A DNA stretch of 64,000 nucleotides. Source: Phreatobacter sp. Its GTDB lineage: Bacteria > Pseudomonadota > Alphaproteobacteria > Rhizobiales > Phreatobacteraceae. This document shows positions 9,225 through 20,000 of the stretch, piece after piece. The position numbers were made by a program, and so were the translations under genes. Location of the stretch: NCBI RefSeq assembly GCF_030691135.1, contig NZ_JAUYFA010000029.1:41772-105771 (forward strand), written 5' to 3'. Under the pieces are notes generated by a model, which did no database searches, was not told the DNA's origin, and worked only from the letters and a program-made list of their open reading frames with translations. How positions within the stretch are numbered: the first letter of the stretch is position 1; each line of letters opens with the position of its first letter.

Positions 9225-10068
9225 CGGCGGCGGTCGTGCCCGTCCCGGCGACCCGCGTCTTCTTCGGTGCCGCCATCATCACCGGGCGCTTCTCGCCGGC
9301 CTCGATGAATGCGATCAGCCGGCCGGCGGCAGGGTGGTCGCGATAGGCCGCGGTCGCGTCCACAAGACGCTCGGCGAAGGTGCCGACGCCGTAGAACAGC
9401 GTATCGTAGCAGGCGCGCACCACCCTGAGGTCGTCGCGGCTGAAGCCGCGGCGTTTCATGCCAACGACGTTGAGGCCGATCAGCTCGCCCGACGTTCCGT
9501 TGGCGCCGAAGGCCATGCCAAAGGGAATGACGTCGTCCTTGACGCCGGTGACGCCGCCGACCATGGCGTAATCGCCGATCCGGGTGAACTGATGAATGGC
9601 GCAAAGGCCGCCGAGGAAGACGTAGTCGCCGACCTTCACATGGCCGCCGAGCATGGCTGCATTGGCGAAGATGACATTGTTGCCGACCCGGCAGTCATGG
9701 GCGACATGGGCATAGGCCATCAGGAAGCAGCGATCGCCGATGATCGTGGCGCCGCTCTTCGCCGTGCCGCGGTTGATCGTCACGCTTTCCCGGACGACGC
9801 AGTCCTCGCCGAGGATCGCCGAGGTCGCATCGCCCTTGTATGACAGGTCCTGCGGCGCCGTGCCGATGGACGAGAAGGGGAAAATCTCGCTGCGTGCCCC
9901 GATCGTCGTATGGCCGTCGAGATTGACATGGGAATGCAGGGTGACGCCGTCACCGAGCACGACGTCCGGGCCGACGGTGCAGAAGGGCCCGATCCCGACC
10001 CCCTGCCCCAACTGGGCGGCAGGCGCCACATAGGCAAGGGGGTGAATCTCGGTCGCGCGCGCTCTCAT
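9217..10068 (-). CDS. lpxA: UDP-N-acetylglucosamine acyltransferase
   Basis: First enzyme of lipid A synthesis; transfers a 3-hydroxyacyl chain from acyl carrier protein to UDP-GlcNAc. The protein is a left-handed beta helix of hexapeptide repeats starting at IHPLAYVAPAAQLGQGVGIG. The catalytic His is in MAYAHVAHDCRVGN, and the helical C-terminal tail is present. Its length (283) is slightly above the E. coli enzyme because of a short C-terminal extension rich in Ala, Lys and Thr. It lies 3 bp after fabZ and overlaps lpxI. Confidence 0.96.
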   Translation of the reverse strand: MRARATEIHPLAYVAPAAQLGQGVGIGPFCTVGPDVVLGDGVTLHSHVNLDGHTTIGARSEIFPFSSIGTAPQDLSYKGDATSAILGEDCVVRESVTINRGTAKSGATIIGDRCFLMAYAHVAHDCRVGNNVIFANAAMLGGHVKVGDYVFLGGLCAIHQFTRIGDYAMVGGVTGVKDDVIPFGMAFGANGTSGELIGLNVVGMKRRGFSRDDLRVVRACYDTLFYGVGTFAERLVDATAAYRDHPAAGRLIAFIEAGEKRPVMMAAPKKTRVAGTGTTAADE

Positions 10069-10071
10069 CGG

Positions 10072-10527
10072 TCAGGCGTCCGCCAGCATGGCCGACAGTT
10101 CGGCCTCCGCGACCAGTTTGCCGTCAACATGGGCCTCGCCGCGGTAGAACCAGATGTTACGCTTCCTGGCGATCTTCGTCATGTGATACTCGATCCGGTC
10201 TCCGGGGATCACCGGCTTGCGGAACTTGGCCTTGTCGATGGTCATGAAGAAGACGAGCTTGCCCGTGCCGCCGACCGAGGTCAGCGCCATGACGCCGCCG
10301 GTCTGGGCCATGCCCTCGATCATCAGCACGCCCGGCATGATCGGATTGCCTGGAAAATGGCCCATGAACTGCGGCTCGTTGGCCGTCACGTTCTTGATGC
10401 CGATGCCGAATTCGTCGGCGCGGATGTCGACGATCTTGTCGATGAGCAGAAACGGATAGCGGTGCGGCAACACGCTCAGGATCTTCTGGATGCCGGCCGT
10501 GTCGATGCTGGTCGTCGTCCCGTTCAT
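10072..10527 (-). CDS. fabZ: 3-hydroxyacyl-ACP dehydratase FabZ
   Basis: Dehydrates 3-hydroxyacyl-ACP in fatty acid elongation and competes with LpxA and LpxD for the same acyl-ACP substrate, which may explain its place between them. The hot-dog fold protein is 151 residues. The catalytic His and Glu are in [19 protein letters not shown]. The ATG at 10527 lies 2 bp after the lpxD stop and gives the normal N-terminus; a longer upstream frame runs into lpxD and is rejected. Confidence 0.96.
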   Translation of the reverse strand: MNGTTTSIDTAGIQKILSVLPHRYPFLLIDKIVDIRADEFGIGIKNVTANEPQFMGHFPGNPIMPGVLMIEGMAQTGGVMALTSVGGTGKLVFFMTIDKAKFRKPVIPGDRIEYHMTKIARKRNIWFYRGEAHVDGKLVAEAELSAMLADA

Positions 10528-10529
10528 CG

Positions 10530-11588
10530 TCAGGAAGCCCCCTCGTCCTTGTCCGCCGGCTTTGCCCGCGCCAACCGCTCCACCGCGGCGATCTCCCGGA
10601 ACCAGTCGCGCACTGGCTTTGCCGGCCGGCCGCCCCAACGCGCGCCGTCGGGCACATCATCCTTGACGATCGATGTCGCGGCAATCTGCGCGCCGTGACC
10701 GACCGTGACGTGATTGTTGACGCCGACCTGGCCGCCCAGCATGACGAAATCACCGAGCCGCGCCGAACCGGAAATGCCGACCTGGCTGACGATGACACAG
10801 TGACGCCCGATCTCGACGTTGTGGGCGATCTGCACGAGGTTGTCGATCTTTGTGCCTTCGCCGATCACCGTATCGAGCACATGGCCGCGATCGACCGTCG
10901 TGTTGGCGCCGATCTCGACGTCATCCTGGATGATGACCCGGCCGATCTGCGGCACCTTGGCGTGCTTCATGCGGCCGAGTTCGAAGCCAAAACCGTCCTG
11001 GCCGATCCGAACGCCGGCATGGAGGATCACCCGGTTGCCGACCAGCGCGTGAACCAGCGAGACATGCGGGCCGATGGCGCAATCGCGTCCGACGCGGACG
11101 CCTGGCCCGACGACACAGCCAGCGGCGAGAATGGTTCCCGAGCCGACCTCGGCCTGCTGCCCGACGACGACGCCCGGGTCGACGACGACACCGGGTTCGA
11201 GCCGGGCGGAGGGATGGATCATCGCACCCGGTGAAACGCCCGTCGCGCCGAACAGCGACTGCGGACGCAGCGCCTGCGGGAAGAGCCTGCGCGACACCGA
11301 GACGAAGGCCGCGTGCGGATGCGGCACGACGATGGCCACGACCCCATCAGGCACAAGATGGCTCTGGCGCGCCGAAACGAGGCAAGCAGCCGCGCGCGTC
11401 GCCGCGAGCTGGTCGGCATATTTCGGATTGTCGAGGAATGACAGGCTGTCCGGTGAGGCATTGGAGAGGGCCGCAACCCGGCGAATGGCGCGCTCGCCAT
11501 CGCCGCCGGCCCACTCGGCCTTCAGAAAAGCCGCGACCGAGGCGACGGTCATCGCCTCGGCCGGAACAAGGAACTGGGGATCCGTCAT
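10530..11588 (-). CDS. lpxD: UDP-3-O-(3-hydroxyacyl)glucosamine N-acyltransferase
   Basis: Third enzyme of lipid A synthesis; adds the N-linked hydroxyacyl chain. It has an N-terminal uridine-binding domain (about 1-110), a long hexapeptide beta helix (about 110-310), the catalytic His in QIAHNVEIG and a C-terminal helix. ATG 11588 is chosen because GGCGGG lies 6 bases before it; ATG 11594 is also in frame. It lies between bamA and fabZ in the usual order. Confidence 0.95.
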   Translation of the reverse strand: MTDPQFLVPAEAMTVASVAAFLKAEWAGGDGERAIRRVAALSNASPDSLSFLDNPKYADQLAATRAAACLVSARQSHLVPDGVVAIVVPHPHAAFVSVSRRLFPQALRPQSLFGATGVSPGAMIHPSARLEPGVVVDPGVVVGQQAEVGSGTILAAGCVVGPGVRVGRDCAIGPHVSLVHALVGNRVILHAGVRIGQDGFGFELGRMKHAKVPQIGRVIIQDDVEIGANTTVDRGHVLDTVIGEGTKIDNLVQIAHNVEIGRHCVIVSQVGISGSARLGDFVMLGGQVGVNNHVTVGHGAQIAATSIVKDDVPDGARWGGRPAKPVRDWFREIAAVERLARAKPADKDEGAS

Positions 11589-11636
11589 GATCATCCCGCC
11601 AAGGACCGCAGCGCCCCTGCAACGGGACGCTGACGG

Positions 11637-14204
11637 TCAGAAGCGCGTGCCGCCCGAGAAGCGGAAGGCCTGCGTCTGGTCGCCCCTCGCCTTGGAGAGG
11701 ACGAAGGAATAGTCGAAGCGGATCGGGCCGAAGGGCGAGTTCCACAACAGGCCGACACCGACCGACGAGCGGATCTTGTGGGCGTCGGAGCCGTCAAGGG
11801 TGACGGGGAGATTCACGCCGCCGACACCCGTATTGAACGATCGGACCGAGTTGTAGCCCCAGACCGAACCGGCATCGGCATAGAGCGCGCCGCGCATGCC
11901 GAAGTCTCGCGGCAGGAAGGTGATCGGGAAGGTCACCTCGGCGGAAGCACCCCAATACATGGTGCCACCGATCGCGTCAGCATCCCGGTTGATACCCTGG
12001 GCCGCAGCTGCCTGCCGGATGGCGAAGTCACGCGGACCGATGCCCGCCGTCTGGAAGCCGCGGACGAGCTCGGGGCCCATGAAGAACTGGTCCACCGAGT
12101 CGAGACGACCGCCCAAACCAGCGATATGACCGCCCTGGACGCGGAGCATACCGACCCAGTCATTGGTCAGGTCGTGATAATAGCGCGCGTCGCCGATCGT
12201 GCGGACGAACCGCGCATTGCCGCCGACGCCCGCCACGTCCTGCCGCAGCTCGGCGAAGAGGCCCTGAGTCGGATTTGTGGCCCGATCGAGGTTCGAGTAG
12301 ATCAGCGAATAGCCGACCATGGAGATGAAGCGCGTCCGGTTGTTGATCGCGCGCAGAGCCGCCGAGACTTCGCCATCCCGAAGACAGCTGTAAGGAGTGC
12401 CCGTATTCACAGCGGTCGGCAGACCATTCGCGTCGGTGAACTGAGGCGTTCCGGCACCACGTCCCGCCGTGCGGGGATCCGTCGCCTCGAAGAACTGGCC
12501 GTCGGCATAGCGGCTGAGCTGGCCGCCATAGCCGGTGAAGCAGTTCAGCTGGTCATCGCGCATCGAAATCCGCTGCGACACGGCGCTGTAGCGCAGCTGC
12601 ATAGCGAACTGTTCGGTGATCGGAATGCCGAGGCGCAGCGTTCCGCCGTAGGAGGTAGACTCGAACGGCTGGAAGGTGGCGCGGCTGGTGTGCCGGTAGA
12701 ACAGGTCGAAGCCACCGGACAGACGGTAGTCCATCAGGAAGGGCTCGGTGAAGGAGAAGTTGATGCCACGCGAACGCTGGCCATACATGCCGCCGAGGCG
12801 GACGAACTGACCGCGGCCGAGGAAGTTGCGCTCCTCGACGGAGGCCTCGGCGATGAAGCCGTCCGCCGTAGAAAAGCCACCCGCGATGGAGAAGGCACCC
12901 GTCGGCTGATCCTGGACCTCGACATTGACGATGACGCGGTCGGCGGCCGAGCCCGGCTCGGTGGTGATCTTCACTTCCTTGAAGAACCCGAGGTTCCTCA
13001 GGCGGCGCTCGGCGCGGTCGACCAGAACGCGGTTGTAGGCATCGCCCTCCGCCATGTCGAATTCGCGACGGATGACACGGTCCTGGGTGCGGGTGTTGCC
13101 GCGCACGTTGATGCGCTCGACATAGACCCGCGGGCCCTCCTCGACGACGTAGACAAGGTTGACGGTCAGCGTCGAAGGATCGCGCTCGCCGCGCGGGCGC
13201 ACGGCGGCGAAGGCATAGCCGCGACGCGCGACCTCAAGGGTCACGTCTTCCAGCGACTTGTCGACGAGCTCGACGTTGTAGACAGCGCCGGGCGCCGTTT
13301 TCACCGCGCCGCGCAGCGTCGCGCCGTCGACGTCACGGATGTTCGACTGCACGTCGACCGTTCCGATGCGGTACTGCGGGCCTTCCTCGATCTCGATGTA
13401 GACCGTGAAGGTATTGGACGCCTGATCGAAGTCGGCACGGGCCGAGAGCACACGCATGTCGACGTAACCGGACCGCAAATAGAGGCGGCGGATGGCCTCC
13501 TGGTCGGCATTGAGCCGGTCGGCGTCGTAGACGTCGTTCGACTTCAGCCAAGACAGGATGCCGCTCTCCGACGTGGACATCACGTCGAGCAGGCGCTGGC
13601 GGCCGAAGGCGTTGTTGCCGACGAAATTGATGGCGCGGACACCGGCCTTACGGCCTTCGGTGATCTCGAAGATGAGGTCGATGCGGCCGTTCGGCTGCTC
13701 GATGGTCTTCGGAACGATCTCGACCTCTTGACGGCCGGTGCGGCGATAGACGTCATAAAGCCGCTGGGTGTCCGACTGGACCGTGGCGCGGGAGAAGGTG
13801 CCGCGGGCCCGCGACTCGATCTCACCCTGCAGCTGCTCGGTCTTCAGGCGGCGGTTGCCCTCGAAGGCGACGCGGTTGATGACTTCGTTCTCGGCGACCT
13901 GGACGACGAGTCGTCCACCCTGTCGGCTCACGCGCACGTCGCGAAACAGACCGGTCGCGTACATGGCCTTGATGGCCTCGTCGACGCGGGCGGCGGAGAG
14001 CGACTCACCCGGACCGGTGCGGAAATAGGAGCGCACCGTATCGGCCTCGATGCGCCGGTTGCCCTGGACGACGATGGCCCCTGCGGACTGGGCATATACC
14101 TCTGTCGAGAGCACCATGCCCGCCGTCGTGGCCATCACCACGCCAACTGCGGTCATCGTCCCTGCGATCACGACCGTTCGGACCGTCCGAGCGAAAGAAG
14201 TCAT
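11637..14204 (-). CDS. bamA: Outer membrane protein assembly factor BamA
   Basis: Omp85-family core of the BAM complex, which folds beta-barrel proteins into the outer membrane. The 855-residue protein has an N-terminal signal peptide ending near VYAQS, five POTRA domains (about 40-435) and a 16-strand barrel. The barrel carries the Omp85 motif VRGFQ in the L6 region and a terminal Phe (GGTRF). The mature N-terminus starts with the typical POTRA1 IVVQGNRRIEADTV. Some extracellular loops contain Cys pairs. It follows rseP after 166 bp, the longest gap within this part of the block. Confidence 0.96.
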   Translation of the reverse strand: MTSFARTVRTVVIAGTMTAVGVVMATTAGMVLSTEVYAQSAGAIVVQGNRRIEADTVRSYFRTGPGESLSAARVDEAIKAMYATGLFRDVRVSRQGGRLVVQVAENEVINRVAFEGNRRLKTEQLQGEIESRARGTFSRATVQSDTQRLYDVYRRTGRQEVEIVPKTIEQPNGRIDLIFEITEGRKAGVRAINFVGNNAFGRQRLLDVMSTSESGILSWLKSNDVYDADRLNADQEAIRRLYLRSGYVDMRVLSARADFDQASNTFTVYIEIEEGPQYRIGTVDVQSNIRDVDGATLRGAVKTAPGAVYNVELVDKSLEDVTLEVARRGYAFAAVRPRGERDPSTLTVNLVYVVEEGPRVYVERINVRGNTRTQDRVIRREFDMAEGDAYNRVLVDRAERRLRNLGFFKEVKITTEPGSAADRVIVNVEVQDQPTGAFSIAGGFSTADGFIAEASVEERNFLGRGQFVRLGGMYGQRSRGINFSFTEPFLMDYRLSGGFDLFYRHTSRATFQPFESTSYGGTLRLGIPITEQFAMQLRYSAVSQRISMRDDQLNCFTGYGGQLSRYADGQFFEATDPRTAGRGAGTPQFTDANGLPTAVNTGTPYSCLRDGEVSAALRAINNRTRFISMVGYSLIYSNLDRATNPTQGLFAELRQDVAGVGGNARFVRTIGDARYYHDLTNDWVGMLRVQGGHIAGLGGRLDSVDQFFMGPELVRGFQTAGIGPRDFAIRQAAAAQGINRDADAIGGTMYWGASAEVTFPITFLPRDFGMRGALYADAGSVWGYNSVRSFNTGVGGVNLPVTLDGSDAHKIRSSVGVGLLWNSPFGPIRFDYSFVLSKARGDQTQAFRFSGGTRF

Positions 14205-14370
14205 GAAGCACGCGCCTGTCTGTTAGGTATGTCGGTTTCACGCGAACGCGAACCACCCGTGGATTCAGCCCGGGCGACACGCTTGTAACCGGTTTGTCCG
14301 GGAGTGCAAACCGCACCACCCGCCCTCGGCCCGTTTTTCGAAATCCGTTGCTGGATCGCCACGCCTGCCA

Positions 14371-15513
14371 TCAGCCGACGAGCCCCCGGATATCGTTCCA
14401 GGTGGCGAAGATCATCAGCATCAAAACCAGCGCCAAACCGAAGCGAAACGCCATTTCCTGGGCGCCTTCGCTCATCGGACGGCCGCGCACGGCCTCGATC
14501 GCGTAGAACACCAGATGGCCGCCGTCGAGCATCGGAATGGGGAAGAGATTGAGCAGGCCTATGGACACCGAGATAAGCGCGGCGAGGCTCAGGAGCGCAA
14601 CGAATCCGATCTGCGCGGCCTCTCCCGACACCTGGGCGATTCTGATGGGACCGCCGAGCTGGTCGGCGCTCTGCGTGCCCATGATGACCCCGCCGAGATA
14701 GGCGAAGGTGCGGTCGACCACGAACCAGGTTTCCTTCATGCCCATCCAGGTGGCGGTGAAGGGGTCGTAGCGGCGGATCTGGGTATCCCCCGCCTGGTTC
14801 GAGCGCGAAATGCCGAGGCGGCCGATGCGGTGGGTGCCGCCGAAGCGGTCCTTGAACTCGTAGACCGTCGGAACGGCGGTCAGGTCGACCTCACGGCCGT
14901 CGCGTTCGACCTTGATCGAAAGGGTTTCGCCGGCACTGGCGCCGACGATCCGCTGCATGTCGGAGAAGCTCTCGATCGCCCGGCCGCCGATGGAGACGAC
15001 CACATCGCCTGGCTGGAAACCGGCCTTCGCCGCAGCGCTGTCGGCCACGATGGTCTCGACGCGCGGCTGCGTGATAGGCTTGCCGAAGACGGTGAACACC
15101 ACCGCGAAGATGACGATCGCGAGGATGAAATTGGCGATCGGGCCGGCCGCGACGATGGCGGCCCGCTGGGCCGTGGTCTTGTGGAAGAAGCTCTCCGAGC
15201 GTTGCGCTTCGGTCATCCCCGAGGCCGTCTCGAAATCAGGTTTTGAGGCTGCGTCGGCATCGCCGTAGAACTTGACATAACCGCCGAGCGGGATGGCGCA
15301 GAATTTCCAGCGCGTGCCATGGCGGTCGTTGAATCCGACGAGTTCACGGCCGAAACCGACGGAGAACACCTCGACGCGCACGCCGTTGCGGCGCGCGACC
15401 CAGAAGTGCCCGAGCTCGTGGAAGAACACCACGACAGTCAGCACGAACAGAAACGGAATGATGGTCCAGAGCAGGGTCTGGCCCCATCCGCCCAGAGCGG
15501 AAACGACGTTCAT
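14371..15513 (-). CDS. rseP: Site-2 protease RseP
   Basis: Intramembrane zinc metalloprotease that cleaves anti-sigma factors and signal peptides within the inner membrane. The 380-residue protein has the HELGH zinc motif in its first helix, a periplasmic PDZ domain (GFQPGDVVVSIGGRAI) and the second active-site segment NLFPIPMLDGGHL near the C-terminus. Only one clear PDZ repeat is visible, where E. coli RseP has two. The ATG at 15513 is preferred over an in-frame TTG at 15534. It stands between dxr and bamA, the standard arrangement. Confidence 0.94.
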   Translation of the reverse strand: MNVVSALGGWGQTLLWTIIPFLFVLTVVVFFHELGHFWVARRNGVRVEVFSVGFGRELVGFNDRHGTRWKFCAIPLGGYVKFYGDADAASKPDFETASGMTEAQRSESFFHKTTAQRAAIVAAGPIANFILAIVIFAVVFTVFGKPITQPRVETIVADSAAAKAGFQPGDVVVSIGGRAIESFSDMQRIVGASAGETLSIKVERDGREVDLTAVPTVYEFKDRFGGTHRIGRLGISRSNQAGDTQIRRYDPFTATWMGMKETWFVVDRTFAYLGGVIMGTQSADQLGGPIRIAQVSGEAAQIGFVALLSLAALISVSIGLLNLFPIPMLDGGHLVFYAIEAVRGRPMSEGAQEMAFRFGLALVLMLMIFATWNDIRGLVG

Positions 15514-15568
15514 TGCATTGTCCCATGGATACAAGCCCAGGAAATCCGAGACTCATACCCTCCCATAA

Positions 15569-16738
15569 TCAAGATGCCGCAGCCGATGCGTTAAGCATAG
15601 TGGCCGCCGCTCGCTGTCGTGCGGCATGGTCAATCAACCATAAATCGTCCAATGTGGCCGGAGCGGGGCCGACCCCCTCCTCCTCCAGCACGCGCTCGAC
15701 GATCCGAGCGATGTCCGCGAAGCCGATCCGGCGCGCGAGGAAGGCTTCGACCGCCACTTCGTTGGCCGCGTTGAGTACGGTCGGCGCCCTGCCCCCCGCC
15801 GTCATCGCCTCGATGGCCAAGCGGAGCGCGGGAAATCGCACCAGATCAGGTTCCTCGAAGGTGAGCGTCGCGATGGCCGCGAAATCGAGCCGCCGGGACG
15901 GTCCGTCGATCCGGTCGGGGAAGCCGAGGCAATGGGCGATGGGCACCCGCATGTCCGCCGCACCGAGCTGGGCGACGATCGAGCCGTCACGATATCCGAC
16001 CATGCCGTGGACCACCTGCTGCGGGTGGATCAGCGCCCTGAGACGGTCAGGCGGCAGCGAGAACAGATGATGCGCCTCGATCAGCTCGAGGCCCTTGTTC
16101 ATCAGGCCGGCGGAATCCACCGTGACCTTGGCGCCCATGGTGTAGTTCGGATGCTTGAGAGCGTCCTCCGGCCGTGCGGCGGCGATAGCCGCTGCGTCCC
16201 AGGTCCGGAACGGCCCGCCGGAAGCAGTGATCCAGACCGTTTCGACATCCTCCATGCGGGAGCCCGCAAGCGCCTGGAAGACGGCATTGTGCTCGGAATC
16301 GACCGGCAGCACCTGCACCCCCCTCGCCCGGGCCGAACCCATGACGAGCGCGCCCGCGGCGACGAGGCTTTCCTTATTAGCGAGCGCGACGGTCGTGCCC
16401 TGACCGATGGCGGCGAGCACCGGCTCGACCCCGGCCGCACCCGAGATCGCCGCAAGCACCATGTCCGCCGGCCTTGCCGCCGCGGCGGCGACAGCGGCCG
16501 GACCGGCACCGGTCTCGATCCCGGTTCCCGCCAGAGCCTCGCGCAAGGCCGGATAGGCCGCCTCGTCCGCGACTGCGGCAAAACGTGCACCGTGGTCACG
16601 GGCGATCCGGGCGAGACCCGCCGCATCGCCGTTCGCCGTCACCGCCTCGATCGGGAATCGGTGGCGATGCCGCGCCACGATGTCGAGGGCGCTGGTTCCA
16701 ACCGAGCCCGTCGCGCCGAGAATCGTGAGCCTGCGCAT
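15569..16738 (-). CDS. dxr: 1-deoxy-D-xylulose 5-phosphate reductoisomerase
   Basis: Second enzyme of the MEP pathway, making 2-C-methyl-D-erythritol 4-phosphate for isoprenoids, including the undecaprenyl carrier made by UppS. The NADPH-binding loop GATGSVGTSALD is at the N-terminus. It is followed by ANKESLVAAG, VDSEHNAVFQAL, TASGGPFR and the DSAGLMNKGLELIEAHHLF metal and substrate segment. ATG 16738 gives 389 residues and the family start; GTG 16750 would overlap cdsA. Confidence 0.96.
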   Translation of the reverse strand: MRRLTILGATGSVGTSALDIVARHRHRFPIEAVTANGDAAGLARIARDHGARFAAVADEAAYPALREALAGTGIETGAGPAAVAAAAARPADMVLAAISGAAGVEPVLAAIGQGTTVALANKESLVAAGALVMGSARARGVQVLPVDSEHNAVFQALAGSRMEDVETVWITASGGPFRTWDAAAIAAARPEDALKHPNYTMGAKVTVDSAGLMNKGLELIEAHHLFSLPPDRLRALIHPQQVVHGMVGYRDGSIVAQLGAADMRVPIAHCLGFPDRIDGPSRRLDFAAIATLTFEEPDLVRFPALRLAIEAMTAGGRAPTVLNAANEVAVEAFLARRIGFADIARIVERVLEEEGVGPAPATLDDLWLIDHAARQRAAATMLNASAAAS

Positions 16739-16743
16739 CAACC

Positions 16744-17592
16744 TCACCACACCAGCAGGCCGGCTGCGGGATTGCCGACGCCGCCACGCATCAGGCCAAG
16801 TGTCGCAGCCGCCACGGCGGCGACGAGGAACCCGTCGAGTCGGTCCATGACCCCGCCATGGCCGGGGATGATCGATCCCGCGTCCTTGGCGGCGAAACGG
16901 CGCTTCACGAACGATTCGAACAGGTCACCGCCCTGGCTGAGAGCGGCGATCACCAAGGTGGTCAGCGCAAGGCCGAGACCGAGCTGCACGCCGGCCGTCT
17001 TCACCACGAGGAGGGCGATGGCCGTGCCGATGAGCGTACCGCCGATGAAGCCCGACCACGTCTTCTTCGGCGACATCTGCGGCCAGAGCTTCGGCCCGCC
17101 GATCGACCGACCGGCAAAATAGGCGGCGACATCGGTGCCCCAGACCACGGCGAAGAGCCAGAGGATGGCAACGAAGCCGAGATTGTTGTCGTCCCGAAGG
17201 ATCGTCGGTCCCAGCACCACCGCGGCCGCATAAAGAAGACCGGCGATCGCCCAGCGCGAGCGCCCCTGCGGGCTGAGTGCCAGGGCGACGCCGGCACCGG
17301 CGCCGAGCGCGATCATCGCAAATCCCGGATTGAGGAAATAGCGCTCCAGGCCAAGAGCGACGGCCAGCGCGGCGAGTTCGCCGGCATAGAGTGCCATCGG
17401 TGCTCCCGGCAGAACGAGCCGGTTCCACTCCCACAGCACGAGCGCCGCACCACAGAGCCAGAACAGGGCGAAGGGCCAGTCGCCCAGCCAGGCGGTGAAG
17501 ATCGCCGCCGGGACAAGAACGAGCGCTGAGAGAATCCGTTTCTTCAGATCGGGATCGGAAAAGGCGCCGGCGGGGCGTTGATCGGGCCGCAT
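16744..17592 (-). CDS. cdsA: Phosphatidate cytidylyltransferase
   Basis: Makes CDP-diacylglycerol from phosphatidate and CTP in the inner membrane, the branch point to all bacterial phospholipids. The 282-residue protein has about eight membrane helices. Its C-terminal signature covers SPKKTWSG, GDLFESFVKRRFAAKD and PGHGGVMDRLDGF. The ATG lies 2 bp after the uppS stop, indicating an operon. Confidence 0.95.
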   Translation of the reverse strand: MRPDQRPAGAFSDPDLKKRILSALVLVPAAIFTAWLGDWPFALFWLCGAALVLWEWNRLVLPGAPMALYAGELAALAVALGLERYFLNPGFAMIALGAGAGVALALSPQGRSRWAIAGLLYAAAVVLGPTILRDDNNLGFVAILWLFAVVWGTDVAAYFAGRSIGGPKLWPQMSPKKTWSGFIGGTLIGTAIALLVVKTAGVQLGLGLALTTLVIAALSQGGDLFESFVKRRFAAKDAGSIIPGHGGVMDRLDGFLVAAVAAATLGLMRGGVGNPAAGLLVW

Positions 17593-17594
17593 GT

Positions 17595-18368
17595 TCAGGC
17601 GCCGACGGCGCCGAGGCCGCCGTAGCGACGCTCGCGGCGACTGTACTCGACGAGCGCCTCCATCAGCGCCTCGCGACCATAATCGGGCCAGAGGATGGGC
17701 TGGAAGACGAGTTCAGCATAGGCTGACTGCCACATCAGGAAGTTCGACAGGCGCATCTCGCCGGAGGTCCGGATGACGAGGTCCGGATCCGGCACGCCTG
17801 CCGTGTTGAGGCGCGCCGCGATCGCCTCGGGGGTGATGCTGGCGGCACTGCGGTCCCCGCGCGCCACCTCCTCGGCCAGCGCACGGGCCGCCGCCGCGAT
17901 CTCCTGGCGCGACCCGTAATTGAAGGCGACGATCAGTGTCTGCCGGGTGTTGGCCCGGGTCAGCGCCTCCGCCTCCGTCAGGAGCAGGCGAATGTCGGGC
18001 TCGAGATTGTCGCGATCGCCGGCGATGAGGACGCGAACGCCCGCCTCGTGCAGTTCCGCAAGATCGTTGCGGATGAAGCGCTTGAGCAGACCCATCAGGG
18101 CCGAGACCTCGGCCGGCGGCCGTGACCAGTTCTCGGACGAGAACGAATAGACCGTGACGATCTCGATGCCGATCTCGCGGGCAGCCCGAAGGGTGCGCCG
18201 GAGCGCGTCGACACCGCGCCGGTGGCCCTCGATACGCGGCAGTCCTCGCTGCTTCGCCCAGCGGCCGTTCCCGTCCATGATGATGGCGACATGGCGCGGC
18301 AGAGCCGCTGGCGCTGCGGTCGCAACGCCGTGTTCTGCGGCCAGGCCTTGTCGGTCCACCATGTTCAT
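17595..18368 (-). CDS. uppS: Isoprenyl transferase (undecaprenyl diphosphate synthase)
   Basis: Cis-prenyltransferase that builds the C55 lipid carrier for peptidoglycan and polysaccharide synthesis. The family signature [20 protein letters not shown] carries the catalytic Asp. The [20 protein letters not shown] segment binds isopentenyl diphosphate. The 25-residue N-terminal leader before the conserved part is Ala-rich. An alternative ATG lies two codons downstream. Confidence 0.95.
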   Translation of the reverse strand: MNMVDRQGLAAEHGVATAAPAALPRHVAIIMDGNGRWAKQRGLPRIEGHRRGVDALRRTLRAAREIGIEIVTVYSFSSENWSRPPAEVSALMGLLKRFIRNDLAELHEAGVRVLIAGDRDNLEPDIRLLLTEAEALTRANTRQTLIVAFNYGSRQEIAAAARALAEEVARGDRSAASITPEAIAARLNTAGVPDPDLVIRTSGEMRLSNFLMWQSAYAELVFQPILWPDYGREALMEALVEYSRRERRYGGLGAVGA

Positions 18369-18382
18369 GTCCGTGTCCGCGC

Positions 18383-18949
18383 TCAGACCGTCATGATCTC
18401 TTTTTCCTTCTGTACGAGCAGCAGGTCGATCTCGGCGATGTGCTTGTCGGTTTCCTTCTGGACCTGGTCGGCGGCACGGGCATTGTCGTCCTCGCTCATC
18501 GAATGATCCTTCTCCTTCGCCTTCAGCACGTCCATCCCGTCACGACGGATATGGCGAACCGTGACGCGCGCGCCCTCGGCATATTTGTGAGCGACCTTGA
18601 CCATGTCCTTGCGGCGATCCTGCGTCAGTTCCGGGATACGCAGGCGGATCACCTGGCCCTCGGTCTGTGGATTGAGGCCGAGGCTCGATTCGCGGATGGC
18701 TTTCTCGACCGGCCCGACCATGGCCCGGTCCCAGACCTGCACCGACAGGAGCCGCGGCTCGGGCACGCTCACCGTGGCGACCTGATTGATGTGCATCGAC
18801 TGGCCGTAGGCCTCGACCTGAATCGGGTCGAGCAGGTTCGGCGAGGCGCGACCGGTACGGAGCGTCCCCAGTTCGTGCTTGAAGGATGCGATCGAGCTCT
18901 GCATGCGACGCGTGATGTCGGCAAGATCGAAGGTCGGGGACGCGGCCAT
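18383..18949 (-). CDS. frr: Ribosome recycling factor
   Basis: Splits post-termination ribosomes together with EF-G. The 188-residue protein has the usual three-helix bundle plus inserted small domain. Typical segments are [29 protein letters not shown] and [10 protein letters not shown]. An AAGAGG ribosome-binding site precedes the ATG. It lies between pyrH and uppS as in most proteobacteria. Confidence 0.97.
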   Translation of the reverse strand: MAASPTFDLADITRRMQSSIASFKHELGTLRTGRASPNLLDPIQVEAYGQSMHINQVATVSVPEPRLLSVQVWDRAMVGPVEKAIRESSLGLNPQTEGQVIRLRIPELTQDRRKDMVKVAHKYAEGARVTVRHIRRDGMDVLKAKEKDHSMSEDDNARAADQVQKETDKHIAEIDLLLVQKEKEIMTV

Positions 18950-19005
18950 GGGGTACGCCTCTTGGAGATTGCGCGGAGATATCCGCGGGAATGACGATTG
19001 CGCGG

Positions 19006-19722
19006 TCAGACGGTGACCACGGTGCAGCGGCCCTCGCCCGCCAGCACCGACGCGACCGCGCCAGGAGCATCGAGGGAGAACACGATTATCGGAAGTCGGT
19101 TCTCCCGGGCAAGCGCGAAGGCGGCTGTGTCCATCACCTTGAGGTCGCGGGCGATCGCCTCGTCGGCGCTCAGCTGGTCGAAACGCACGGCGGTCGGGTC
19201 GCGCTTGGGATCGGCGGAATAGACGCCATCGACATTGGTGCCCTTCAGCACGACGTCGCAGCCGAGTTCGACCGCCCGCATGGTGGCGGTGGTATCCGTC
19301 GTCAGCAGCGGCACGCCGATGCCGCCGCCGAGCACGACGATCTTGCCGGCAGCCAGATGCGCGAGCGCATGGCGCACCGTGTAGACGTCCAGCGCCTCCG
19401 GCACGGGTTCCGCCGAGAGCGCGACAGCCGGATGGCCGAGGGCGCTGATCTGTCCGGCGAGCGCAATGGCGTTCATGACGGTCGCAAGGCGCCCGATCGC
19501 GTCGGCATCGACGCGGCTGAGGCCGATGCTGGCGATCTGCCGGCCGCGGAAGATGTTGCCGCCGCCGACGACCACCGCGATGTCAGTGCCCGCCTTCGCC
19601 GCGGCGATGAGGTCCTCGGCGATGTTCCGGACGGTCTTCGCGTCGAAACCGAAATCCTGATCGCCCGCCAGGGCCTCGCCGGACACTTTCACCAGCGCGC
19701 GCCTGTAGCGTGGCCCGGCCAT
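19006..19722 (-). CDS. pyrH: UMP kinase
   Basis: Phosphorylates UMP to UDP in pyrimidine nucleotide synthesis; a bacterial hexameric amino-acid-kinase fold enzyme. Recognisable segments are [20 protein letters not shown], and [18 protein letters not shown] for nucleotide binding. ATG 19722 follows GGGGGA by 5 bases and gives 238 residues; an upstream ATG (19749) would add nine residues. Confidence 0.96.
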   Translation of the reverse strand: MAGPRYRRALVKVSGEALAGDQDFGFDAKTVRNIAEDLIAAAKAGTDIAVVVGGGNIFRGRQIASIGLSRVDADAIGRLATVMNAIALAGQISALGHPAVALSAEPVPEALDVYTVRHALAHLAAGKIVVLGGGIGVPLLTTDTTATMRAVELGCDVVLKGTNVDGVYSADPKRDPTAVRFDQLSADEAIARDLKVMDTAAFALARENRLPIIVFSLDAPGAVASVLAGEGRCTVVTV

Positions 19723-20000
19723 ATCGTTCCCCCGATTCGCAGTCGTCATGAGATCGTTGCGAAGGCCGGGTTTAGCGCAATGCCCGATCCGCGCAACCGT
19801 TCAGACGACGCGGCCGTGCCGAACGACCACCCGCCGCGTGACGATACCGCTTTGCGTCGTGCCGATACACGATCTAGGTTGGCTCCGCCATCACCTCGAT
19901 ATGCCAGCCCGGCGGCCCGCAGCCTACACACACACACATTCGACAAGCGGCGCCGCGTGGAACGATTGTTGTCGACGATGTCTCCAACGGCGAGGAGCCG

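Noticed and set aside
11778..14288. An 836-codon open frame on the plus strand opposite bamA
   Set aside because: BamA on the other strand has all expected domains. The antisense frame has low-complexity composition and no motif.
19925..19943. A short CA dinucleotide run
   Set aside because: About six repeats in an intergenic region; too short to call a functional element.
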